Positions 14,281 through 20,757 of a DNA stretch of 20,757 bases are shown here, one piece after another. The notes under the pieces are model-generated. The model made no database searches, was not told the origin of the DNA, and saw nothing but the letters and a program-made list of their open reading frames with translations. The position numbers and the translations under genes are program-made. This stretch comes from Gp6-AA40 sp050742535 (GTDB lineage Bacteria > Acidobacteriota > Vicinamibacteria > Vicinamibacterales > UBA2999), in the NCBI GenBank assembly GCA_050742535.1, contig JBOGIQ010000072.1, positions 1 through 20,757 of the forward strand, given 5' to 3'. Numbering within the stretch: the first letter of the stretch is position 1; each line of letters opens with the position of its first letter.

Positions 14281-14763
14281 ATGCATTCAGGCGAGCTCGT
14301 GGACACGATTCCCGACTCCGTTGCGATTGTCGCGATGCTGTTCTCGGGCGAGATCGTGGACACGATTGCCGATTACATCGCTATCGTCGTGTTGTTTTTC
14401 GTGCCGGCGCTGCTTCTGTATCTGTTCTGGATGGTCCACATCCTGCCCGAGAAGATTGCCGAACGCCGCGGCCACCCGCAGTTCGAGGCGATTCGGACGT
14501 TGTGTCTGCTCTCGCTGGTGTTCGGTGGTCTGCTGTGGCCGCTGGCGTGGCTGTGGGCGTATTCGAAGCCGGTGCTCCACAAGCTGGCATACGGGACCGA
14601 TCGGATCGAGCATGGGACGCCGCCTCCCGACACCGGCAGTGCGGGCGATACGGGCCGTGCGGCCGACACGGCCAGTGCCGGCGACACGGGCAGTGCCGGG
14701 GCCCATCCTGCCGCCGCGGAGACGCCGCTGGTAAAGCGGCCGGCCGCCGAACGGAGGGATTGA
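14281..14763 (+). CDS. DUF3302 inner-membrane protein (YibI/YiaW-like) with duplicated N-terminus and repeat tail
   Basis: This 160-residue protein is related to the DUF3302 partners of HlyD-type YibH/YiaV in E. coli. The core matches the family: two hydrophobic helices around a HILPEKIAERRGHPQFEAI segment (residues about 57-75) comparable to HDIPYLIAKKRNHPHQDAI in YibI, followed by LWPLAWLWAY. ATG 14281 has GGGGAG at 14269-14274. Residues 3-21 and 22-40 are a tandem duplication with 12 of 19 identical residues, so the protein carries an extra N-terminal copy of the segment that begins the first helix. The C-terminus adds four six-residue repeats of DTGSAG type. Family length is normally about 105-125 residues. 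The stop is one base before the HlyD gene. Confidence 0.82.
   Translation: MHSGELVDTIPDSVAIVAMLFSGEIVDTIADYIAIVVLFFVPALLLYLFWMVHILPEKIAERRGHPQFEAIRTLCLLSLVFGGLLWPLAWLWAYSKPVLHKLAYGTDRIEHGTPPPDTGSAGDTGRAADTASAGDTGSAGAHPAAAETPLVKRPAAERRD
14287..14400 (+). repeat. 57-bp in-frame tandem duplication inside the DUF3302 gene
   Basis: Bases 14287-14343 and 14344-14400 are adjacent copies with 44 of 57 identical positions, encoding two 19-residue segments beginning SGELVDTI and SGEIVDTI. The divergence shows the duplication is not recent and has been kept in frame. Confidence 0.85.
14629..14700 (+). repeat. Four 18-bp tandem repeats in the DUF3302 gene tail
   Basis: Four imperfect 18-base units encode DTGSAG, DTGRAA, DTASAG and DTGSAG. 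The units vary at silent and non-silent sites. They form a flexible, probably cytoplasmic or periplasmic, low-complexity tail after the last hydrophobic helix. Confidence 0.85.
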
Positions 14764-14764
14764 G

Positions 14765-15997
14765 ATGGAAGTCCTCCTTCTCGCCATCTACGCATTCTTC
14801 GTCTGGCTCATCTTCTTCAAGTTCAAATGGCTGAAATGGACGACGGCGGCGGCAGTCGTGGTGATCACCATTCCCATCGTCAGCCTGGCGGGCCTGATGC
14901 TGATCCTCAACGTCGTGGCTCCGTCCGCGCTGGACGTGCAGGTCGTCAAGTACGTGGTCCAGGTCATCCCGCGCGTGACGGGCCGCGTCATCGAGGTTCC
15001 TGTCGCGCCGAATCGTCTTGTGCGAAAGGGCGATCTGCTGTTTCGCATCGATCCGCGCCCGTTCCAGTACGAGGTGGACCGGTTACGTGCGCTCCTCGCG
15101 TCAACCACGGCGGACGTCGCGGCACAGCGTGAGGATCTCCGCGCGGCCGAAGCGCAGATCGAAGTCTCGAGCAACCGTGCAAGCTCATTACTGAGTTCGA
15201 TCGACGCTGCGCGCGCGCGCCTGAGTTTCGCCGAGCTGCGCGTCGGCCAGACGAAGCAGCTCGCCGTGTCGGGCGCTGGTGATCTCTTCGAGGCGCAGAA
15301 ATGGGAGACCGATGTCACGCAGCAGCGTGCCGATCTGGGCGCTCTGCTGCCGCAGCTGGCGGCCGCCGAGCAGGAGGTGACCGCAAGCCGCGCCCGGGCG
15401 GCCGCGGTACGCGAGCGGGTGAGTGCGTCGGTTGGCGGCGAACAGGCCGACGTCGCGGAGGTCCGCGCGCAGCTGCGCGACGCGGAATGGAAGCTGGCCG
15501 AGACCAGCGTCTTTGCGCCAGCCGACGGACACGTGATCAATCTGCAACTGCGCCCGGGTTCGACGGTCTCGCAGCTGCCGCTCCAGCCGGTGATGAGCTT
15601 CGTCGAACAGGACCACGTCATTCTCGCGATGTTCTGGCAGAACGAGCTGCACAAGGTCGAACCCGGCAACGAGGCGGAGCTGGCGATGTCGACCTACCCG
15701 ACGCGGATCATCAAGGCGAAGGTCGACTCGATCGTCTGGGCACAGGGGCAGGGGCAGCTCCCGTTGACGGGCACGCTGCCGCAGACCGGCGCGGCGCCGA
15801 AGCCGGAAGGGCGGTTTGCCGTGAAGCTCGTGCTCGACGAACGCGACAACGACGTGTTCCTCGCCGCCGGCGCGCGCGGCACGGGCGCGATCTATACGCG
15901 CCATCTCCATGCGGTGCACATCATCCGCAAGGTGCTGCTGCGGGTGTCGTCGTATCTCAACTGGATCATCATCAAGCATCACATCAGTCTGCATTGA
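14765..15997 (+). CDS. HlyD-family membrane-fusion (adaptor) protein, YibH/YiaV-like
   Basis: The product has 410 residues. GGAGGG lies about six bases before the ATG. Two hydrophobic N-terminal segments (about 3-19 and 26-50) anchor it in the inner membrane. Then come the first half of the lipoyl domain (VVQVIPRVTGRVIEVPVAPN, RKGDLLFRIDPRPFQ), a long alpha-hairpin coiled coil (about 100-240), the second lipoyl half (ETSVFAPADGHVINLQLRPG) and a beta-barrel domain. It should join an inner-membrane partner to the outer-membrane factor encoded next. The pairing with DUF3302 is the same as in E. coli yibIH and yiaWV. No MFS, RND or ABC pump gene is adjacent. Confidence 0.9.
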   Translation: MEVLLLAIYAFFVWLIFFKFKWLKWTTAAAVVVITIPIVSLAGLMLILNVVAPSALDVQVVKYVVQVIPRVTGRVIEVPVAPNRLVRKGDLLFRIDPRPFQYEVDRLRALLASTTADVAAQREDLRAAEAQIEVSSNRASSLLSSIDAARARLSFAELRVGQTKQLAVSGAGDLFEAQKWETDVTQQRADLGALLPQLAAAEQEVTASRARAAAVRERVSASVGGEQADVAEVRAQLRDAEWKLAETSVFAPADGHVINLQLRPGSTVSQLPLQPVMSFVEQDHVILAMFWQNELHKVEPGNEAELAMSTYPTRIIKAKVDSIVWAQGQGQLPLTGTLPQTGAAPKPEGRFAVKLVLDERDNDVFLAAGARGTGAIYTRHLHAVHIIRKVLLRVSSYLNWIIIKHHISLH

Positions 15998-15999
15998 TC

Positions 16000-17403
16000 A
16001 TGCGATCCGTTCGTCTGATCGGCTTATTGGGCTCGGTCGTTCTCGGAGGGGCGCCGTTGGGGTGCGCGGTCAAGCAGCCTCCGTCACCAGCCGACGCGCT
16101 CGCTGGTGTCCTGCCGGGGACGACCGCCGTGCCGCCTGAATGGCGCTCCACGACCGGACTCGCCGGCGCCGTCATCGCCGACTGGCTGCAGACCTTTCAG
16201 GACAAGCAGCTCGAGACGCTCGTTGACGAAGCGCTGCGGAACAACCTCGATCTGATCGCGGCCTCGGCCCGGGTGGACGGGGCGGCGGCGCTGGCCACCG
16301 GGGCCCGGGCGCTGTTGTATCCGCACCTGACCGCAACGGGCCTGGCCGGTGTGTCGCGCCGCGACGCCGAGACACGCGACCACTCCGGGCAGATCCTGGA
16401 CGTGTCATGGGAGCTCGATCTCTGGGGGCGTGTACGCGCGGCCGGTGCGTCCGCCGATGCCCTGCGTGACGCCACCGCTGCGGACGCGCTCGCGGCACGG
16501 CAGTCACTGGCCGCGCTCGTGGCGACACTCTGGTATCAGACGATCGCCACCGACCGGTTGCGGGCGACCGCCATCACGGCGGCGTCCATCTACGAAGATC
16601 TGCTGCGGCTGGTTCGCGCGCGCAACGACGTCGGCCAGGTCGGCGCGCAGGACGTCGCGCTCGCGGGCGCCGACCTCGATCGTGCTCGTGAGCGTGAGCG
16701 TGCGTTTGCCGCGTCGTTACAGGAGATTGCTCGTAGCCTCGAAGTGCTTCTCGGACGGTATCCCGCCTCTGAAGTACAGCTGGCGCCAGATCTGCCTTCT
16801 GTGCCGCCGCCGATCCCCGATGGGCTGCCATCCGAGCTGCTCGAGCGCCGCCCGGACCTGGTTGCCGCCGAACGCCGAGTGGCGTCGGCCTTTCACGCGG
16901 TCCAGTCGGCCAAGGCGGCGCGGCTGCCGCGATTCGCACTGACTGGCGGAGGCGGCCGCTCGACAAGTGAGCTGATCCGCCTGATTGGCGCTGGCGCCGG
17001 TTTTTGGAGGGCCGGTATCGAAGTATTCGCGCCGCTCTTCCTTGGCGGCGCGCTGCAGGCACAGGTGCGGTTGGCGACGGCCGATCAGGAAGCCTCACTG
17101 GCGTTGTTCGGGCAGGCGGCGCTCCGCGCGTTCAGCGAGGTCGAGAGCTCGCTCGGCAACGAACCGCTGATGGCCGACCAGCAGCGGAACCTTGAAGCGG
17201 TGCTGGCCCAGGATACCGAAGCGCTTCGTCTCGGACGCCTCCGCTACGAGGCGGGCGCGACCGATCTGCTGCACGTGCTGGAGATGCAGAAGAGAGTCCT
17301 CGATTCACAGTTCTCGCTGGTCGCCATCCGCAACGATCGCCTCGCCAACCGCATCGCGCTGCACCTCGCGCTCGGCGGAGGATTCGCCGCGCCGGCGCCC
17401 TAA
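16000..17403 (+). CDS. NodT-type outer-membrane efflux lipoprotein (TolC family)
   Basis: The product has 467 residues from ATG 16000, two bases after the HlyD stop. The N-terminus carries a lipoprotein signal with lipobox PLGC (Cys22). The mature chain has the typical outer-membrane-factor repeats: WLQTFQDKQLETLVDEALRNNLDL, DVSWELDLWGRVRA, SELLERRPDLVAAERRVASA and APLFLGGALQAQVRLATADQ, ending in the coiled-coil hairpin and LHLALGGGF. It should form a trimeric channel for the HlyD adaptor. A longer upstream frame is an out-of-frame shadow of the HlyD gene. Confidence 0.93.
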   Translation: MRSVRLIGLLGSVVLGGAPLGCAVKQPPSPADALAGVLPGTTAVPPEWRSTTGLAGAVIADWLQTFQDKQLETLVDEALRNNLDLIAASARVDGAAALATGARALLYPHLTATGLAGVSRRDAETRDHSGQILDVSWELDLWGRVRAAGASADALRDATAADALAARQSLAALVATLWYQTIATDRLRATAITAASIYEDLLRLVRARNDVGQVGAQDVALAGADLDRARERERAFAASLQEIARSLEVLLGRYPASEVQLAPDLPSVPPPIPDGLPSELLERRPDLVAAERRVASAFHAVQSAKAARLPRFALTGGGGRSTSELIRLIGAGAGFWRAGIEVFAPLFLGGALQAQVRLATADQEASLALFGQAALRAFSEVESSLGNEPLMADQQRNLEAVLAQDTEALRLGRLRYEAGATDLLHVLEMQKRVLDSQFSLVAIRNDRLANRIALHLALGGGFAAPAP

Positions 17404-17414
17404 CGGTCCGAATC

Positions 17415-19013
17415 ATGACGTTTGCCACCCCATTAGTCGCACTGGAGCCCTCGAGGGACCTCACCTCGTTCGAGCAGTTCGCGATGTCGCTGTCGGCGTT
17501 GTTCCGCCGGATCGAGGCGGACGAGGCTGATGCCTCCGTCGCGCCGCTCGAGACCGCGCTCGAGGCGATTGGGACCGTCTTCAACGCCGACGAGTGCACG
17601 CTCGTCGCCTACGATGCACACGGCGACGCCTCCGTTGCCGGATCCTGGGGCGCGAGCTCCCATGAGCCGTGCACCACCGACGATCTCGCCGCCATGCCCT
17701 GGCTGCTGCAGCGCGTCGTCCGCGGCGAGATCGTGGCCGTCAGCACCGACAGCAGCTATCCCAGAGCTGCCGCAGCCGATCATGCCCATGCGGTGCGGAG
17801 CGGAATCGTCGCGCGCCTCGCCGTGCCGGTCGTGCTTGGTTCGACGGTCTGCGCGGCGCTGATGCTCGGGTCGCGGCGTCAGCACCCTGATTGGAATGAC
17901 GCCGCCTCCGGGCGCCTGCGCTTCCTCGCTGAAATCGTCGCCAGCGGTATGGATCGGCTGCGCCGCCGCGAAGAGCCGCACCCGCTGGGAGTGGTCCGCC
18001 GGCCGGAAGCATTGAATACGCCCGGAAACGGCGGCATCATCGGCGTGGGCCCGGCCATCAAGATTGCGCTCGAGCGCCTGGATCAGGTCGCGCCGCTCGA
18101 CATCACCGTCCTGCTCTGCGGGGAGACGGGAACGGGCAAGGAGCTGTTCGCCAGGGCCGTGCACGAGCGCAGCCGCCGCCGTCATAAGCCGTTCATCCGG
18201 GTCAACTGCTCGGCGTTGCCGCCGACGCTCATCGAGAGCGAGCTGTTCGGCCACGAGCGCGGCGCCTTCACCGGCGCGACGGCGATGCGGCTCGGCCGGT
18301 TCGAGCTGGCCGACGGCGGCACGCTCTTCCTCGACGAGATCGGCGATCTCGCGCCGGAGCTGCAGGCCAAGATGCTCCGTGCGCTGCAGGAAGGGGAGTT
18401 CGAGCGTTTGGGCTCGTCGAAGCTCCGGTCCGTCGACGTGCGGGTCGTCGCCGCGACGCACGTCGATCTCGAGCACGCGGTGGCGGACGGCCGCTTCCGC
18501 GCCGACCTGTATTACCGCCTCAACGTCTTCCAGATCACGCTGCCGCCGCTGCGCGCCAGGCGCGACGACATCCCCGACATCGTGTGGTCGCTGATCAAGC
18601 GGCACCAGCATCATCTCGCACGGCACGTCACCACGGTGCCGCCGGAGGTCATGGAGGCGCTCGTCCACTACGACTGGCCCGGAAACGTCCGCGAGCTCGA
18701 GAACGTGATCGAGCGCGCGCTCATCCGCACCACAGGCGATGCCTTGCGGCTCGACTATCCGCTGCGCCCGGCAACCCCGGTGAGCAACAGCTCCGAGCAG
18801 ACGCTCGACGCTGTGCAGCGCCAGCACATCGAGAAGGTGCTGCGTGAGTGCGGCGGCCGTATCAACGGCGCCGGGAACGCGGCGGTGCGGCTGGGGCTCC
18901 ATCCCAACACGCTGCGGTTCCGCATCAAGAAGCTCGGTGTCGTCGTGCCGGGACGCGACGAGGCCGAGCGGCCGCACCTGCGGCCCGCCGTGGGCGCTTC
19001 CGGCCCACGGTAA
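17415..19013 (+). CDS. Sigma-54-dependent transcriptional activator (GAF + AAA+ + Fis-type HTH)
   Basis: The product has 532 residues. A GAF-like sensor covers about 15-185. The AAA+ domain carries Walker A GETGTGKE (236-243), the sigma-54 contact loop GAFTGA (283-288), Walker B GGTLFLDEIGD (301-311), arginine fingers in GRFRADLYYRL (359-369) and WPGNVREL (421-428). A Fis-type HTH lies at about 470-507 (HIEKVLRECGGRINGAGNAA, then LHPNTLRFRIKKLG). All residues needed to remodel sigma-54 polymerase are intact. The gene follows the outer-membrane factor by 11 bases and has no clear Shine-Dalgarno, so it is probably coupled to the efflux genes. Its likely targets are the three -24/-12 promoters in this window. 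Confidence 0.93.
   Translation: MTFATPLVALEPSRDLTSFEQFAMSLSALFRRIEADEADASVAPLETALEAIGTVFNADECTLVAYDAHGDASVAGSWGASSHEPCTTDDLAAMPWLLQRVVRGEIVAVSTDSSYPRAAAADHAHAVRSGIVARLAVPVVLGSTVCAALMLGSRRQHPDWNDAASGRLRFLAEIVASGMDRLRRREEPHPLGVVRRPEALNTPGNGGIIGVGPAIKIALERLDQVAPLDITVLLCGETGTGKELFARAVHERSRRRHKPFIRVNCSALPPTLIESELFGHERGAFTGATAMRLGRFELADGGTLFLDEIGDLAPELQAKMLRALQEGEFERLGSSKLRSVDVRVVAATHVDLEHAVADGRFRADLYYRLNVFQITLPPLRARRDDIPDIVWSLIKRHQHHLARHVTTVPPEVMEALVHYDWPGNVRELENVIERALIRTTGDALRLDYPLRPATPVSNSSEQTLDAVQRQHIEKVLRECGGRINGAGNAAVRLGLHPNTLRFRIKKLGVVVPGRDEAERPHLRPAVGASGPR
18988..19010. promoter_or_regulatory. Inverted repeat at the end of the activator gene
   Basis: CCGTGGGC (18988-18995) and GCCCACGG (19003-19010) form a perfect eight-base dyad with a seven-base loop, ending just before the TAA. 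There is no T run, so an intrinsic terminator is unlikely. It lies 80-105 bases before the predicted start of the DUF4136 transcript and shares the GTGGG/CCCAC half-sites of the region at 9338-9349, so it may be an activator site. Confidence 0.35.
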
Positions 19014-19041
19014 CGCGCGCCGGCGCGACGCTGCATCTCCT

Positions 19042-19055
19042 GCCCGGATCCGGGC
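19042..19055. other. 14-base perfect palindrome
   Basis: GCCCGGATCCGGGC is a perfect palindrome between the activator stop and the sigma-54-like promoter of the DUF4136 gene. It could be a protein-binding site. A hairpin terminator is unlikely because there is no loop and no T run. Confidence 0.35.
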
Positions 19056-19065
19056 GCCATACCCC

Positions 19066-19081
19066 TGGATGCGCCGTTGCA
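19066..19081 (+). promoter_or_regulatory. Sigma-54 (-24/-12) promoter for the DUF4136 gene
   Basis: The sequence TGGATGCGCCGTTGCA has TGG at 19066-19068 and GC at 19079-19080, with GG and GC exactly 10 bases apart and a perfect TTGCA -12 element. The -24 side matches only at TGG. The predicted start near 19092 lies just before AGGAG (19094-19098) and ATG 19107. Confidence 0.55.
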
Positions 19082-19106
19082 CGACACCAGGCCAGGAGAC
19101 TCACAC

Positions 19107-19661
19107 ATGAACGCCAAGGGCTTACTCGGCGCCGCCGGACTGGCCGTTCTCCTGCCCGCGCTCGCCGCGGCACAAAAGACGACCTACGACTACGACAAGA
19201 CGGCGCCGTTCAGCGCGTACCGCACGTACGCATTGACGGAGGGCACCTCGAGCGGTGATCCGCTCGTGGACGCGCGGATCGCCGCCGCGCTCCAGGATCA
19301 GCTCACGCTCAAGGGGCTGAGCAAGACGAGCGTCTCGCCCGACGTGAACGTGGTGTTCCACGTCGCCTTCGACAAGGACAAGGACATCTCGACCTATAGC
19401 ACCGGCCCGCTCTACGGCGGCTATGGGTGGGGCTGGGGCGGGGGATGGGGCTCGACCATGACCAACGTGCGCGTCCGCGAGATTGTCGTCGGGACGCTCG
19501 CCATCGACGTCGTCGACGCCAGGCGCAAGCAGGTCGTGTGGCGCGGCCTCGGCACGAAGGAAGTGGACACCCACGCCGATGCCGCGGATCGCGACAAGAG
19601 TGTCGCCAAGGCCGTCGCGAAGATCATGAAGAACTACCCGCCGGTGCTTGGCGACGACTGA
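19107..19661 (+). CDS. DUF4136 exported protein
   Basis: The product has 184 residues from ATG 19107, chosen because AGGAG lies eight bases upstream. An earlier in-frame ATG at 19077 lies inside the promoter element. It has a signal peptide (about 1-22, ending LAAAQ), then the DUF4136 pattern: YDYDKTAPFSAYRTYAL, DARIAAALQDQLTLKGL, PDVNVVFHV, VGTLAIDVVDARRKQVVWRG, and a C-terminal helix KAVAKIMKNYPP. A Gly/Trp/Tyr-rich insert (GGYGWGWGGGWG) lies near residues 105-116. DUF4136 proteins are mostly periplasmic lipoproteins, but here I see no clear lipobox cysteine. It overlaps the convergent TAXI gene by 28 bases. Confidence 0.85.
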   Translation: MNAKGLLGAAGLAVLLPALAAAQKTTYDYDKTAPFSAYRTYALTEGTSSGDPLVDARIAAALQDQLTLKGLSKTSVSPDVNVVFHVAFDKDKDISTYSTGPLYGGYGWGWGGGWGSTMTNVRVREIVVGTLAIDVVDARRKQVVWRGLGTKEVDTHADAADRDKSVAKAVAKIMKNYPPVLGDD

Positions 19662-20757
19662 CGCGGTAACAGCCCGCGATGGAGTGGGATGGTGACGCCG
19701 CGGCGTTGATTGTCCGGCGACACACGGATGACGTCGGCGCTGCCGGCGTACTGTGCGGGCATGCGCTGGAAGACGAGGTCGGCGACGGCCGCCACCTCTC
19801 CATCCGGGGCGTCGGCGGTAGTGACCAGCAGCGCCATTGAAGCGACCGCCATCACGGGCGCATGCTGCTGCGGATACGTATTCGCCGGCAACGTCAGCGG
19901 CGTGAGGCCGGGGCGCAGCTCGATGACCCGCTTCATGGCCGCCGCGCTCAACGGGACCAGCCGCAGCCCGGGCGACACGGCGAACTGCTGAAGCGCCCGC
20001 GTCGGCGCCAGCGCCGTGAGGAACACCGCGTGAAGCTCACCGCGCTTCAGGCGTGCGAGCGCGGCGGACGTCGCATCGCCGCGCGCTTCGGCGAGGTCCG
20101 TCACCTTCAGTCCGTGTGCCTCGAGCACCGCGACCGCGTCGAAGCGGGTGCCCGAGCCCAGCGCACCGATGGCGACACGATGGCCGCGCAACTGCCCGAC
20201 TTCCCGGATGGGCGAGCTCGCGGGGACGACGAGGTGGACGGCTTCGGGGAACAGGCCGCCGACCGCGCGCAGGGTGGACAGCGGCCCGCTCCCCGCGAAC
20301 GCATCCTCGCCGACGAGGGCCGCCGCGGCCACGTCGGCCTGCATGATGGCGTAATCCACTTCGCGGCGCGCCAGGAGCTGGGCGTTGTCCACGCTTCCCT
20401 CGGACTCCCGCTGCCGCAGCTTCACCGCCGGCGCGGCGGCGGCGACGGCCTCGACGAACGATCGCCCGAACCGGGCGTACTCGCTGTCAGCCGCTCCCGT
20501 CGCCAGCGTGAATGTGTTCGCTCGCCGTTGCACGCGCCGTTCGATGTTCTCCGTGGCGCGCGCGAGCTCGTCGGCGATGATCTGATCGTCTTGCGGCGTG
20601 ACGCCCGGCGGCGGCAGGTTCACTCTCGCCGCCAGCGCGTCGATCAACTGCTTGGATCGCAGCGACGGACCAGTGGCGTCGAGGTCAGGCGCGGCGGTCG
20701 TCCGCTCGGCCGGTACCGCGGATACGGCCACCCAGCCGTCGGGCCCATCCTCATAGA
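19634..20757 (-). CDS. TAXI-family solute-binding protein (partial, N-terminus off the right edge)
   Basis: The frame is open from the right edge, so the first residues (YEDGPDGWVAVSAVPAER) may belong to an earlier part of the protein; a GTG at 20731 is possible but not supported by a ribosome site. About 374 residues are visible. The TAXI-type fold is seen in TLATGAADSEYARFGRSFVEA, ESEGSVDNAQLLARREVDYAIMQAD, REVGQLRGHRVAIGALGSGTR, LARLKRGELHAVFLTA and ending RRGVTIPLHRG. These proteins bind organic acids for TRAP transporters or act as sensors. The usual YYRE end is missing and replaced by LLPRQSSPSTGG. A coiled, charged segment (QIIADELARATENIERRVQRR) precedes the binding domain. No TRAP permease gene is visible. 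Confidence 0.8.
   Translation of the reverse strand, partial: YEDGPDGWVAVSAVPAERTTAAPDLDATGPSLRSKQLIDALAARVNLPPPGVTPQDDQIIADELARATENIERRVQRRANTFTLATGAADSEYARFGRSFVEAVAAAAPAVKLRQRESEGSVDNAQLLARREVDYAIMQADVAAAALVGEDAFAGSGPLSTLRAVGGLFPEAVHLVVPASSPIREVGQLRGHRVAIGALGSGTRFDAVAVLEAHGLKVTDLAEARGDATSAALARLKRGELHAVFLTALAPTRALQQFAVSPGLRLVPLSAAAMKRVIELRPGLTPLTLPANTYPQQHAPVMAVASMALLVTTADAPDGEVAAVADLVFQRMPAQYAGSADVIRVSPDNQRRGVTIPLHRGLLPRQSSPSTGG

Noticed and set aside
17433..19082. Long minus-strand open frame of about 550 codons
   Set aside because: It is the antisense shadow of the sigma-54 activator, which has every family motif on the plus strand.

Overview
The window is gene-dense and GC-rich, with very short intergenic gaps, many ATGA/GTGA stop-start overlaps and GTG starts. 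The gene content resembles soil Acidobacteriota, probably Vicinamibacteria: NarL-type sensor kinases with PAS or ABC-substrate-binding-like sensors, a DUF3302/HlyD/NodT-type cluster, a DUF4136 lipoprotein-like protein and a small 'REMP' helix-turn-helix protein. This placement rests on remembered family distribution, not on a marker gene. I saw no rRNA, tRNA, CRISPR array, transposase or phage gene.

Layout. (1) 1-1295, minus: the N-terminal part of a membrane sensor histidine kinase that runs off the left edge. (2) 1589-4002, plus: a tight trio of Ca2+/H+-antiporter-like CaCA protein, VIT1/CCC1-like membrane protein and exported beta-barrel-like protein. (3) 9217-4032, minus: a five-gene unit of DUF4956 membrane protein, exported purple-acid-phosphatase-like metallophosphoesterase, NhaA-like protein, exported unknown protein and a variant pyruvate kinase. 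(4) 9442-9651, plus: a 69-residue membrane protein divergent from that unit. (5) 12629-9654, minus: beta-barrel protein, PAS/HisKA_3 sensor kinase and aldo/keto reductase, the last overlapping the kinase stop. (6) 12822-13717, plus: small HTH protein and a NarL-type response regulator. (7) 13869-19661, plus: short AraC-type regulator, DUF3302 protein, HlyD-type adaptor, NodT-type outer-membrane factor, a GAF/AAA+ sigma-54 activator and a DUF4136 protein. (8) 20757-19634, minus: a TAXI-type solute-binding protein that runs off the right edge.

The most interesting signal is regulatory. Three -24/-12 sigma-54-like promoters, each with the diagnostic GG-N10-GC spacing, lie 25-29 bases before start codons that have good Shine-Dalgarno sequences: the DUF4956-led five-gene operon, the divergent small membrane protein, and the DUF4136 gene. 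The window also encodes one sigma-54 activator with an intact GAFTGA loop, directly before the DUF4136 gene. I infer a local sigma-54 regulon joining an envelope/efflux module to a DUF4956-phosphatase-NhaA-like-pyruvate-kinase-like operon. The NhaA-like protein lacks the acidic pair and the lysine needed for Na+/H+ exchange in E. coli NhaA. The pyruvate kinase keeps its active-site residues but has an enlarged middle region and no regulatory C-terminal domain. The five-gene operon may therefore be an undescribed system; its function cannot be read from sequence alone.
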